Shown here: piece after piece, positions 18,140-24,918 of the stretch | How the letters are laid out: each line of letters opens with the position of its first letter | How positions within the stretch are numbered: position 1 is the stretch's first letter | Assembly (NCBI RefSeq): GCF_013276795.1 | Contig: NZ_VMLR01000013.1 | Coordinates: 16,096 to 80,095 of the forward strand | DNA: 64,000 nt | Origin: Streptococcus sp. 2342 | GTDB taxonomy: Bacteria > Bacillota > Bacilli > Lactobacillales > Streptococcaceae | Direction: 5' to 3' | The notes under the pieces: generated by a model | What the model was told of the DNA's origin: nothing | The model's input: only the letters and a program-made list of their open reading frames with translations | Database searches by the model: none | Position numbers and translations under genes: made by a program

Positions 18140-19309
18140 ATGAAAAAATCTAAATTACTTACTCTTGGTTTGCTTGCAGGTGCTGGTCTGCTTTTATCTA
18201 TCAACCAAGCACAGGCTGCAGATACTTGGGTTAAAAATGGTGCTGACTGGAATCTTTCTCAAGATGGCAGTCTAGCTAAGGATAAATGGGTACAAAATGC
18301 TGGCTCATGGTATCACTTCGACAGCACTGGTAAAATGCAGACAGGCTGGCTCAAAGACGGTGATACTTGGTATTCACTAGCAGATAGTGGCGCCATGCGT
18401 ACTGGCTGGTACAAGGAAGGAAATACATGGTACTCACTAGCAAATAGTGGTGCTATGCGTACAGGTTGGTACAAAGAAGGATCTACATGGTATTACCTCA
18501 AAGACAGTGGCGCTATGGCAACAGGATGGGCGACTGCAAATGGTAAATGGGCTTACTTTGAAAAATCAGGTGCTATGGTCGCAGACAGAGCTGTTCCAGC
18601 CAGTGATGGGGAAAGTTATGTCATTGGTAAGGATGGCTATCTAGCAAATAGAAAAGATGCTGGATACAATATTCATGATATTGTCAAACTTGGAGATGGG
18701 CAAGAATATTTGCTAAATGCTAAAGGTGACGATGTTATTATTGAAAAAAACACTTGGTATATCAGACCAGAGTTCCAGAAGTTTTCTAACAAATATGGGG
18801 ATGAGGTTGCAAATACTACCTTAGCTTTAGTGGATAATAAAGAAGAAGGACAAGAAATTGATCCTAAGGCAGTTGTACAGAACTTCCAAAACTTACCAAA
18901 TCGCTACTACTTTGATGAAAATGGACATCGTGTGGTTAATATCCCAGCAATGACAACCTATTCAGAGATTAAAAAAGTTGGTAATGATGCCTATTTAGAA
19001 AATCCAGGTGCACGACTTCGTCTTGGAGCTACCCACTTTACAATCAATAACAATAAACTATACTATTTAGAAAATGAGCAAGGTAAGCTCAAAACAGGTT
19101 ACTTTGTATTAATTGATGATGGTATGGCTACAACCCACTATCACATCCTAGCCTATGCGGATCAATCTGGTGAAATTCTTAAGATGAAACGCTTGCCATC
19201 AGGAGTTTCAGATTATCTGGATAAAGAAATCGATGGTTTATATGGTGAAAAAATTAAAATTGAATCTCCACACTCAAACGAATATTATAAAGTGGTTGTG
19301 GTTAAATAA
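18140..19309 (+). CDS. Choline-binding protein with N-terminal repeats
   Basis: 389 residues, with a signal peptide ending NQAQA/AD. Choline-binding repeats come first (about residues 28-155: WYHFDSTGKM, TWYSLADSGAM, TWYYLKDSGAM). They are followed by a unique domain of about 230 residues with FDENGHRVVNIPAM and HYHILAYADQSGEIL. This order is the reverse of most proteins of this type, where repeats are C-terminal. I do not recognise the C-terminal domain; no protease or hydrolase motif is obvious. It stands at the left edge of the bacteriocin island with its own promoter and terminator. RBS AAAGGAGG. Confidence 0.85.
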   Translation: MKKSKLLTLGLLAGAGLLLSINQAQAADTWVKNGADWNLSQDGSLAKDKWVQNAGSWYHFDSTGKMQTGWLKDGDTWYSLADSGAMRTGWYKEGNTWYSLANSGAMRTGWYKEGSTWYYLKDSGAMATGWATANGKWAYFEKSGAMVADRAVPASDGESYVIGKDGYLANRKDAGYNIHDIVKLGDGQEYLLNAKGDDVIIEKNTWYIRPEFQKFSNKYGDEVANTTLALVDNKEEGQEIDPKAVVQNFQNLPNRYYFDENGHRVVNIPAMTTYSEIKKVGNDAYLENPGARLRLGATHFTINNNKLYYLENEQGKLKTGYFVLIDDGMATTHYHILAYADQSGEILKMKRLPSGVSDYLDKEIDGLYGEKIKIESPHSNEYYKVVVVK

Positions 19310-19364
19310 AAATAACATCTTCACAACTAATCGTTAACACTCTAACCAATATACCATTTTCAGG

Positions 19365-19409
19365 AGGCTTTAGATTTCTTGTATTTTAAAAGGAAACTAA
19401 AGCCTTTTG
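19365..19409 (+). terminator. Terminator after choline-binding protein
   Basis: GGCTTTAG (19366-19373) pairs with CTAAAGCC (19397-19404) across a long loop, followed by TTTTG. Confidence 0.6.
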
Positions 19410-19461
19410 TAGATGGAACAGGGGATAGAGTTATCTATAAAATAATGAAAAGGAGTCTGTC

Positions 19462-19608
19462 ATGGAAATGAAAAATACATTTGTAGAATTGGAACAATTT
19501 GAAGAGTTAACCCCAGAGGTATTGGAGGAAGTGAATGGTGGAGGGATTTTTGAAGATACTGTAAAATGGTGCAATAAATTATTTGGTACGGGTAGACACG
19601 TTGCTTAA
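19462..19608 (+). CDS. Double-glycine pheromone-like peptide
   Basis: 48 residues. The leader ends ELTPEVLEEVNGG at residue 27, matching the LxxxExxxxxxGG pattern cut by C39-peptidase exporters. The predicted mature peptide is 21 residues, begins GIFEDTVKW, and has one Trp, one Cys and a basic end (GRHVA). RBS AAAAGGAG is 7 bases before ATG 19462. Its place directly before a histidine kinase and LytTR regulator, and its small non-bacteriocin-like core, suggest an inducing pheromone like CSP or BlpC. I do not recognise the mature sequence. It could instead be a small bacteriocin. Confidence 0.7.
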   Translation: MEMKNTFVELEQFEELTPEVLEEVNGGGIFEDTVKWCNKLFGTGRHVA

Positions 19609-19641
19609 ATTCACAGTATTAGTTAGAGATTAGATTTATTT

Positions 19642-20988
19642 ATGCTTATTTTAGAATTCTTATTTTCTGTGATATATCTACTGTTGGTAGTCGTTTCAAC
19701 CATAGTTCCTACTATTTATTTGGGCGCTCAAATTTCCCCAGAATTTTATAAAAAACGTTATTGGATACTTATATTTTTAATTAGTTTATCTGCTCGTCAA
19801 ACATTTGGAGAATTATTTCATATAGGAGTTCTTATCTACTTTTACTGTATGTTTTTATTAGTATTGCACAAGGGAAAAGGGGAATCTCTTTTTCTTTCTC
19901 TGTATCTTTTTCTCTTCTTTCAAAGTATTCGTTATTTATTTTTGACAATTTGGATTCGTGTATTATCTGGTGAGCATTGTTGTTTCGTAGATTCGTTTTC
20001 TACTTTATATATATCTATATTTGATTTATTATCAATCTTTCTATGTTGTAAAATTATGAAGCGTTGGTCTTTGGATTTGGATTTATTCTTTTCAGATACT
20101 TTTAAAACCCACTATCGTAAGAGCTTTTTCATTATCCTACCTCTGACTGGATTTAGGATATTCTCTTCGTTCATGACCAATAGAAATAGTTCTTTTTACG
20201 TTCGCTTTGACACGACCATTTCTCTCCTGATTTTCATTCTCTTTTTCTCCTGGCTCTTTTATATCAGACACTTAGAGCAGGTTTATCGTGATGAGCAGAC
20301 CATTCAGAGACAGGAAGAAGAAAATCGTTCCTTGCAAGGGATGGTGGATAAGTTGGGTCATCTCTATGATGAGGTTCGAGGTTTCCGTCATGATTTTGCA
20401 GGGATTGTCGCCAGCATGGAGCCTGCCATAGCTAATCAAGATATGACTGAGGTTTCTACTATTTATCAAGATGTCTTTCTAAAGACCAATGAAAAGCTGA
20501 GAAAGGCGGACTACACGGCCTTTAATCTTCATAATATCCAAGATATAGCCATTCGCAATACCTTGGCAAAAGCCATGATTGTGGCAGATAATCAAGGAAT
20601 TCATTTTAGTTTGGAGACGGTGGGGATTGTCGAAGAGCTGGCATTGCCGATGTTGGAGGCTATCCGTATCCTCTCTATCCTCACGACAAATGCCTTAGAA
20701 GCAGCCAGTGAGGCGGAAAATCCGCAGATTCGGGTTGCTTTGTTGGCAAGTGATAGGAGTGTTCGTTTTATCATTGAAAACACTCGTAAGAAAGAAGAAC
20801 TGAATCCCATCATTCTCAGTCAAAAGGGTTACTCTACCAAGGGAAACCACAGTGGACTGGGCTTAGCAACCTTGGAAGATATGGTTTTCCATTATGATTT
20901 GAACTTAGATACCCAGCTAGGAGAGACGACTTTTAGACAAGATTTAGAATTGCCATTTAAGGATGAGAAACGAGGGGGAGAGGAATGA
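19642..20988 (+). CDS. Peptide-sensing histidine kinase (HPK10 / AgrC-ComD type)
   Basis: 448 residues. Six or so membrane helices occupy residues 1-208, with no extracellular sensor domain, as in AgrC, ComD and BlpH. A coiled linker leads to the phospho-acceptor H250 in VRGFRHDFAG. The ATPase domain has N350 in LTTNALEAA and the G box HSGLGLATLE near 404-412. It most likely binds the secreted peptide encoded just upstream and phosphorylates the next regulator. Its stop overlaps the regulator start (ATGA). The RBS is weak. Confidence 0.88.
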   Translation: MLILEFLFSVIYLLLVVVSTIVPTIYLGAQISPEFYKKRYWILIFLISLSARQTFGELFHIGVLIYFYCMFLLVLHKGKGESLFLSLYLFLFFQSIRYLFLTIWIRVLSGEHCCFVDSFSTLYISIFDLLSIFLCCKIMKRWSLDLDLFFSDTFKTHYRKSFFIILPLTGFRIFSSFMTNRNSSFYVRFDTTISLLIFILFFSWLFYIRHLEQVYRDEQTIQRQEEENRSLQGMVDKLGHLYDEVRGFRHDFAGIVASMEPAIANQDMTEVSTIYQDVFLKTNEKLRKADYTAFNLHNIQDIAIRNTLAKAMIVADNQGIHFSLETVGIVEELALPMLEAIRILSILTTNALEAASEAENPQIRVALLASDRSVRFIIENTRKKEELNPIILSQKGYSTKGNHSGLGLATLEDMVFHYDLNLDTQLGETTFRQDLELPFKDEKRGGEE

Positions 20989-21716
20989 GAATTTTAGTTT
21001 TGGAAGACGATAGAGTTCAGCAGGGACGTATAGAGCAGACTTTACTAGATATCGGTCGCTCTCGCAATTTAAGATTGGAAATTGATATTGCTAAAAGCTA
21101 TGGAGATGTTGAAAAGTATTCTCAGTATTTTGACCATTACCAACTCTATTTATTGGATTTAGAGATTGATGGAGAGCGTGAACGGGGCTTTCAGGTTGCT
21201 CAACAGGTTCGGGAGCGGGATCCTTTTACAAGCATTGTCTTTGTGTCCACGCACTCGGAGGCCTTACCTCTAGCTTTTCGCTACCACTTATCTGCCTTGG
21301 ATTTTATTTCCAAGGATCAGCCAGAGGCGGACTACTGTCATCAGCTGGAGCGCTGTCTGGACTATGTACTGGCAGTGGACAAGAGGGAAAATATGCGTCT
21401 CTTCACCTATAGTTTTGAGGGAAGACGGGGCTTTACTCTGCCCTACCATGAGATTTTAGCCTTTGAAACCTCAGTGGAATCCCATCGTATCAAGGTCTAC
21501 TATGCCAATCATTCTATCAAGACCATTTATGGCAGTCTTAAGGATATAGCTGCCAAGGCTGAAAAAGATTACTTTATCTATGCCAATCGCAATACGTTGG
21601 TCAGTTTACAGGCCATTGAAGAGATGACTGCCACAGAAGTGACCTTGTTAGAAGGCTTGCATTTCCCTGTATCACGAACAGCCAGAAGAACTCTAAAAAA
21701 ACACCTTAATGTCTAA
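20985..21716 (+). CDS. LytTR response regulator (ComE/BlpR type)
   Basis: 243 residues. The receiver domain starts ILVLEDDRVQQ (acid pocket E7, D8, D9), with phospho-acceptor D58 in LYLLDLEID. From about residue 140 a LytTR DNA-binding domain follows (FETSVESHRIKVYY, YANRNTLVSL, FPVSRTARRTLKKHL). It is coupled by overlap to the kinase. The expected targets are the promoters of the peptide genes on either side. A terminator follows, and an identical copy of that terminator stands before the second bacteriocin cluster. Confidence 0.88.
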   Translation: MRILVLEDDRVQQGRIEQTLLDIGRSRNLRLEIDIAKSYGDVEKYSQYFDHYQLYLLDLEIDGERERGFQVAQQVRERDPFTSIVFVSTHSEALPLAFRYHLSALDFISKDQPEADYCHQLERCLDYVLAVDKRENMRLFTYSFEGRRGFTLPYHEILAFETSVESHRIKVYYANHSIKTIYGSLKDIAAKAEKDYFIYANRNTLVSLQAIEEMTATEVTLLEGLHFPVSRTARRTLKKHLNV

Positions 21717-21743
21717 TATCTGTTAGATTTGAATGAATTTATC

Positions 21744-21785
21744 AATAAGAATGTCGGAAAATTTTCTGATATTCTTATTTTTTTA
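21744..21785 (+). terminator. Terminator, start of duplicated segment (copy 1)
   Basis: AATAAGAATGTCGGAAAA pairs with TTTTCTGATATTCTTATT, then a run of T. The same sequence is at 28726-28767, marking the left limit of a large direct duplication. Confidence 0.8.
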
Positions 21786-21787
21786 AC

Positions 21788-21826
21788 TTTTTTTCGAATA
21801 GATAAGTAAGAGGAAACAGAAAGGAG
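21788..21826 (+). promoter_or_regulatory. TTCGAAT leader module 1
   Basis: Carries TTTTTTTCGAATAGATAAG, then GTAAGAGGAAA and AAGGAG before ATG 21835. It is one of seven copies in the window of a leader that always precedes a short peptide frame. In this copy only the second of the usual two TTCGAA boxes is intact. Confidence 0.65.
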
Positions 21827-21834
21827 CCTAGTTC

Positions 21835-21885
21835 ATGTTTATATCAATGTTCTACCCATGGTTCACTGAGTTATTTTTTAAATAA
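21835..21885 (+). CDS. 16-residue hydrophobic peptide, no leader
   Basis: Encodes MFISMFYPWFTELFFK. There is no double-glycine leader or signal peptide. AAGGAG is 8 bases upstream. An identical peptide is encoded at 28818 and two variants at 28943 and 29069, all with FY, W and LFFK conserved. Aromatic residues alternate with charged ones (E, K), giving an amphipathic peptide able to bind membranes. It may be a leaderless membrane-active peptide or a signal; function unknown. Confidence 0.6.
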   Translation: MFISMFYPWFTELFFK

Positions 21886-21900
21886 AATTTAATTTAGTTG

Positions 21901-21950
21901 TACGTTTTCGAAATTTTTTTCGAATAGATAAGTGAGAAGAAAAAGAAAGG
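21901..21950 (+). promoter_or_regulatory. TTCGAAT leader module 2
   Basis: TTTTCGAAA and TTTTTCGAAT about 11 bases apart, then AGATAAGTGAGAAG and AAAGGAA before ATG 21960. Same module as the other six. Confidence 0.65.
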
Positions 21951-21959
21951 AATAAAATA

Positions 21960-22088
21960 ATGAAAGAACATTATTACGGATTTGTTGAGCTAACTTCGGA
22001 AGAATTGACCGATATTCAAGGTGGAGAAAATTGGACGAAGACCCTTGTAGATTGGTACATTGGATTTCGTAGAGGTTTTGGTTTTTAG
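21960..22088 (+). CDS. Double-glycine peptide A, copy 1
   Basis: 42 residues. The leader ends ELTSEELTDIQGG (22 residues); the mature part is 20 residues, ENWTKTLVDWYIGFRRGFGF. The core is aromatic and basic and could form an amphipathic helix. It is followed 11 bases later by a second double-glycine gene, which suggests a two-peptide bacteriocin. The same pair recurs at 29193-29488 with changes (T to V, V to A) in this core. Confidence 0.7.
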   Translation: MKEHYYGFVELTSEELTDIQGGENWTKTLVDWYIGFRRGFGF

Positions 22089-22099
22089 GAGGATAAGAG

Positions 22100-22240
22100 A
22101 TGAATGAAATGAATGATAAGTATACTATTGAAGTATTAAAGGAAAGCGACTTAGCCTTGCTGGTGGGTGGTAGTGAGGCAAGTTACCAACATGGTTTAAT
22201 GGTGGGGTTCATTTTACGTCGTGCATTATTTGGATTCTAA
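22100..22240 (+). CDS. Double-glycine peptide B, copy 1
   Basis: 46 residues with RBS AGGAGG. The leader ends LKESDLALLVGG (24 residues). The mature part is 22 residues, starting SEASYQHGLMVGF and ending RRALFGF. The leader is identical to that of the copy at 29333, but the mature part differs strongly, as expected for bacteriocin cores under diversifying selection. Confidence 0.7.
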   Translation: MNEMNDKYTIEVLKESDLALLVGGSEASYQHGLMVGFILRRALFGF

Positions 22241-22288
22241 GATAATATTTAGAGAGTGAAGCTTACCTACAACAATGAACAGAATATA

Positions 22289-22321
22289 TGAAAAAGGAAA
22301 TACAAATAACTACCTTTTTCA
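22289..22321 (+). terminator. Hairpin between peptide pair and next bacteriocin
   Basis: TGAAAAAGG pairs with CCTTTTTCA; a weak terminator or attenuator. Confidence 0.45.
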
Positions 22322-22350
22322 ATTGTTAAGAATCAAAAAAGGAGAATAAG

Positions 22351-22533
22351 ATGGAACAAATTAAAAATATGGAAAATAATTTTCATGTAATGAGTCATGA
22401 GGAATTGGCCGATGTAGAAGGAGGCTTGCTATTTGGTCTGGTAGTAGTTGGAGGAGTCGCAATTGCAGGAACATTTTTATTGGGTGCGGTAGATGGTGCT
22501 TCAGGAGCACATGCTAAGCGTCGTGGACGTTAA
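22351..22533 (+). CDS. Class IIb-type bacteriocin precursor
   Basis: 60 residues. The leader ends MSHEELADVEGG (25 residues). The mature 35 residues begin LLFGLVVVGGVAIAG, are hydrophobic with small-residue patterns (GG, GxxxG-like), and end in the basic tail AKRRGR. RBS AAAGGAG. A small membrane protein gene follows, a likely immunity partner. Confidence 0.75.
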   Translation: MEQIKNMENNFHVMSHEELADVEGGLLFGLVVVGGVAIAGTFLLGAVDGASGAHAKRRGR

Positions 22534-22552
22534 CAGGGAAGGAAGAGCGCTG

Positions 22553-22744
22553 ATGGAACGCATAATAGAAAGTTGGATTACTAGGGTAGAGAATTTTTAC
22601 AGTTTGCAGTCAATTCCTGTGAAAGTATTCATTTTCATAGTTGGAGTAGTTGGGATTTATGCTTTAGGGACATTACTTTTAGGACCGGTTTATTGGGCGG
22701 GGCAGAAGTTTGGCGAAACAATTTACAATTATTTGTTTCAATAA
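22553..22744 (+). CDS. Small membrane protein, possible immunity protein
   Basis: 63 residues, with one strong membrane helix (VKVFIFIVGVVGIYALGTLLLG). The start at 22553 is chosen for GGAAGGA upstream; the frame is open earlier but runs through the bacteriocin gene. It lies 20 bases after the bacteriocin, which suggests immunity. No family recognised. Confidence 0.5.
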   Translation: MERIIESWITRVENFYSLQSIPVKVFIFIVGVVGIYALGTLLLGPVYWAGQKFGETIYNYLFQ

Positions 22745-22773
22745 AAAATTATAGATAAAGAGGAACAGACATA

Positions 22774-22974
22774 ATGAATATGATAAAAATTGAAGAAAAA
22801 TTTACAAGTCTTACAGAAAAAGATTTGGCAACAGTAGAGGGTGGTCGAGTGTCATGGAGAGGTAATATTAACATCGATGTCCACAAAGTGATTGATAGTA
22901 CGGGAAGATTTTTCGGTGGTATCTATAATGCTGGTAGATCATTTGGGCGAAATGTTTACAATGCATTTTATTAA
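22774..22974 (+). CDS. Double-glycine bacteriocin-like peptide
   Basis: 66 residues. The leader ends SLTEKDLATVEGG (24 residues). The mature 42 residues start RVSWRGNINIDVH and end in a Gly/Asn/aromatic-rich basic stretch (FFGGIYNAGRSFGRNVY). RBS AGAGGAAC. No family recognised beyond the leader. Confidence 0.7.
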   Translation: MNMIKIEEKFTSLTEKDLATVEGGRVSWRGNINIDVHKVIDSTGRFFGGIYNAGRSFGRNVYNAFY

Positions 22975-23005
22975 TATAGTTTATTAAAATGAATATCATA
23001 TATTA

Positions 23006-23052
23006 TATTTTTGAATTCGTTTTCGAATAGATAAATAAGAGGAATACAGGGA
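23006..23052 (+). promoter_or_regulatory. TTCGAAT leader module 3
   Basis: TTTTTGAATTCGTTTTCGAAT, written here as two boxes TTTTTGAAT and GTTTTCGAAT 11 bases apart, then AGATAAATAAGAGG. It is the most degenerate copy: AAAGGAG is replaced by ACAGGGA. Confidence 0.55.
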
Positions 23053-23094
23053 ATGATTATTTCAGTAATTCAAGATTTGGATGAAACAATTTAA
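23053..23094 (+). CDS. 13-residue peptide after leader module
   Basis: Encodes MIISVIQDLDETI. It is supported only by the TTCGAAT leader module upstream. The peptide does not resemble the 16-residue family. It may be a decayed copy. Confidence 0.25.
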   Translation: MIISVIQDLDETI

Positions 23095-23166
23095 TAAACA
23101 CTGCTATACCAAACTTGTCAAGTTTGCAACAAGACAAGCATTAAAATAAAAAAGGAGGCATTCGTT

Positions 23167-23397
23167 ATGAATACAAAAACGATGTCACAATTTGAAATTA
23201 TGGATACTGAGATGCTCGCTTGCCTTGAAGGTGGCGGATGCAATTGGGGAGATTTTGCCAAAGCAGGTGTTGGAGGAGGAGCAGCACGAGGTCTTCAGCT
23301 AGGAATTAAAACAGGAACATGGCAAGGTGCAGCAACTGGTGCTGCGGGAGGAGCTATACTTGGAGGTGTGGCATATGCAGCGACATGTTGGTGGTAA
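23167..23397 (+). CDS. blpU: Bacteriocin BlpU-like precursor
   Basis: 76 residues. The leader ends EIMDTEMLACLEGG (23 residues). The mature 53 residues begin GCNWGDFAKAGVGGGAARG and are rich in Gly/Ala with several GxxxG motifs, ending CWW, with two cysteines. This is the pneumocin BlpU/BlpK type. As I recall, the pneumococcal blpU gene is found next to comAB, which fits. RBS AAAGGAGG. Two-peptide class IIb bacteriocins form membrane pores. Confidence 0.75.
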   Translation: MNTKTMSQFEIMDTEMLACLEGGGCNWGDFAKAGVGGGAARGLQLGIKTGTWQGAATGAAGGAILGGVAYAATCWW

Positions 23398-23399
23398 TT

Positions 23400-23525
23400 A
23401 TGGATTTTAAAAGTTTTATTATTGGTTTAGTAGTTGGTATATTTGGTCCCTATATGGATGATTTAATTAGAAAAAAATTTTTAAAGTCTTCGGAGAAGAA
23501 AACAGAAAAATTTGTCAAAAAATAA
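23400..23525 (+). CDS. Short membrane protein after blpU
   Basis: 41 residues: one N-terminal membrane helix (FIIGLVVGIFGPYM) and a lysine-rich tail. It starts 2 bases after the blpU stop, so it is coupled to it and may give immunity. The sequence at its end (TTGTCAAAAAATAATCAAAA) matches the end region of the gene at 30125-30379, a junction of the segmental duplication. Confidence 0.5.
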   Translation: MDFKSFIIGLVVGIFGPYMDDLIRKKFLKSSEKKTEKFVKK

Positions 23526-23619
23526 TCAAAACGATAAATGATGAATCTGATTCAAAATTATCTTGCACATGTAAAGAGGACCATCTCTCCTCTTATCAGG
23601 TAAATAGGAATCTTGCAGT

Positions 23620-23985
23620 AGCGAATCAAAAAAGGAGTAACTATGAATCGTAATTTAGAACGGTGTTATCTATTCTGACTATGAATAGATCATACCAGAG
23701 GTGGCTTATAAATAGCGGGGACATTAGAAATTGAAGTAACTTTAAATAGGATGTCGTAAATGTTGCTATCAATGATTTATTTGTCCCAAGCTTGCCTAGG
23801 GTGTCAGTAAAAAATCAATTTCCTTTCAAAATAGCATATTTTTAGTAGGTAGGACGTTTGTTCTGCCTATTTTTTGCTAAAAAGTGCAGTTGAAGTGTCT
23901 ATTTGCATCATTTGGAGTTTTACATGTATTTTTGATAAAAAATAGGTATAGAAATTAGGAAAGTTGAAGAAAAGGAATGAAGAAG
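23620..23985 (+). repeat. Direct repeat R, copy 1 (no BOX)
   Basis: About 366 bases that recur at 30926-31388. Shared landmarks are AGGAGTAACTATGAATCG, GTCCCAAGCTTGCCTAGG, a terminator (TAGGTAGGAC-gttt-GTTCTGCCTA, about 23857-23881), and GAAGAAAAG before ATGAAGAAG. Both copies encode an 11-codon frame after a good ribosome site (MNRNLERCYLF at 23643-23678 here). In this copy the gene that should follow is cut after 15 codons. Confidence 0.85.
23887..23917 (+). promoter_or_regulatory. ComE/LytTR-like direct repeat
   Basis: CAGTTGAAG (23887-23895) and CATTTGGAG (23909-23917), 22 bases start to start. ComE and BlpR bind 9-base direct repeats of the aCAnTTcaG type about 21 bases apart. It sits directly after a terminator, where a new promoter is expected. 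Confidence 0.4.
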
Positions 23986-24077
23986 GTCTTAGTTTGTGAT
24001 TTTTTACATACTTTTAAGTCTTGATGAAGTAGTTTGAACTAATATATAATTGCTAGAAATTGAATACACTACTCCTT

Positions 24078-24100
24078 GAGGGCATTTTGCCCTCTTTTAT
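24078..24100 (+). terminator. Terminator before recombinase gene
   Basis: GAGGGC-attttt-like loop-GCCCTC followed by TTTTA; it separates the duplicated segment from the recombinase. Confidence 0.7.
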
Positions 24101-24101
24101 A

Positions 24102-24120
24102 TTTTACAATAAGTGTAAAA
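24102..24120. promoter_or_regulatory. Palindrome before recombinase gene
   Basis: TTTTACA-ataag-TGTAAAA, a perfect 7-base inverted repeat ending just before the ribosome site of the recombinase. A possible operator. Confidence 0.4.
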
Positions 24121-24132
24121 AGGAGAGTTTTT

Positions 24133-24720
24133 ATGAGTTACGGTTATGTTCGAGTATCTACAAAAGAACAAAATATTGATAGGCAATTTTCAGCCTTAGT
24201 AGAAAACAAATTATCAAAAGAAAATATTTTTATTGATTACGTTTCAGGAAAAGATTTTGACAGAATGGAATATCAAAAATTATTAACTACCTTGAAAGAG
24301 AATGATGAATTGGTTATTAAATCAATTGATAGGTTGGGAAGAAACTATGATGAAATTTTAGAACAATGGCAAGCAATTACTAAGAAAAAGAAAGTAAATA
24401 TAACTGTTTTAGATTTCCCCTTATTAAATACAAAGAATAGCAATGATAATATCACAGGAAAACTAATCTCCGATATCGTTTTACAAGTCCTATCTTATGT
24501 GGCACAGTTTGAAAGAGAACAAATCAAACAAAGACAAAGGGAAGGAATACGGGAAGCACAGAAAAAAGGGAAGAAATTCGGTAGACCAAAATTGATTGTC
24601 CCGAATAATCTCCCTGATGTGATAGCTCAATATAAGAAAAAAGAAATAACCTTACGAGAAGGTGCAGACATCTTAGGAGTATCAAAAAGCACCTTTCATA
24701 ATTGGATAAAGAATTCATAG
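24133..24720 (+). CDS. Serine recombinase (resolvase/invertase family)
   Basis: 195 residues. The N-terminal catalytic domain begins MSYGYVRVSTKEQNIDRQ with nucleophile S9; SIDRLGRNYDEI supplies the conserved arginines. The long helix follows, then a C-terminal helix-turn-helix (TLREGADILGVSKSTFHNWIK). Small serine recombinases of this size act as resolvases or invertases. The start at 24133 follows AAGGAGAG. Two 28-34 base palindromes just downstream share TGTCCAAAAAA half-sites and are likely its target. It sits at the left end of a 4.7-kb segment between two direct repeats, together with two choline-binding proteins and a lipoprotein. Confidence 0.9.
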   Translation: MSYGYVRVSTKEQNIDRQFSALVENKLSKENIFIDYVSGKDFDRMEYQKLLTTLKENDELVIKSIDRLGRNYDEILEQWQAITKKKKVNITVLDFPLLNTKNSNDNITGKLISDIVLQVLSYVAQFEREQIKQRQREGIREAQKKGKKFGRPKLIVPNNLPDVIAQYKKKEITLREGADILGVSKSTFHNWIKNS

Positions 24721-24724
24721 TTCT

Positions 24725-24752
24725 TGTCAAAAAACCTAGGATTTTTTGGACA
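24725..24752. other. res-like site I
   Basis: TGTCAAAAAACC and, inverted, TGTCCAAAAAATCC around a central TA: a 28-base imperfect palindrome starting 4 bases after the recombinase stop. Its length equals a resolvase crossover site. Confidence 0.5.
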
Positions 24753-24846
24753 GAAAATACAGTCTATTTTAGAAGCGTTTTCGTTAGAAAAAAGGTTCTA
24801 AAATCCAGCATTTTGACCAATTATTATTACACTTTCATTTTATCAA

Positions 24847-24880
24847 GTTTGTCCAAAAAAGTCTAGATTTTAGGACAAAC
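24847..24880. other. res-like site II
   Basis: GTTTGTCCAAAAAAGTCT and, inverted, GTTTGTCCTAAAATC: a 34-base palindrome with the same TGTCCAAAA core, centred about 125 bases from the first site. It lies just before the CAP-domain gene and could also work as that gene's operator. Confidence 0.5.
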
Positions 24881-24918
24881 TGATTACTTTACAATAAATA
24901 AAAATAGAGGGACACGAA

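Noticed and set aside
19321..19440. LytTR-type direct repeat before the pheromone gene
   Set aside because: CATTTTCAG at 19355-19363 has no partner about 21 bases away, so it does not make a binding site by itself.
24078..24120. CRISPR-like or attachment repeat near the recombinase
   Set aside because: Only single palindromes are present; no array of spaced repeats exists anywhere in the window.
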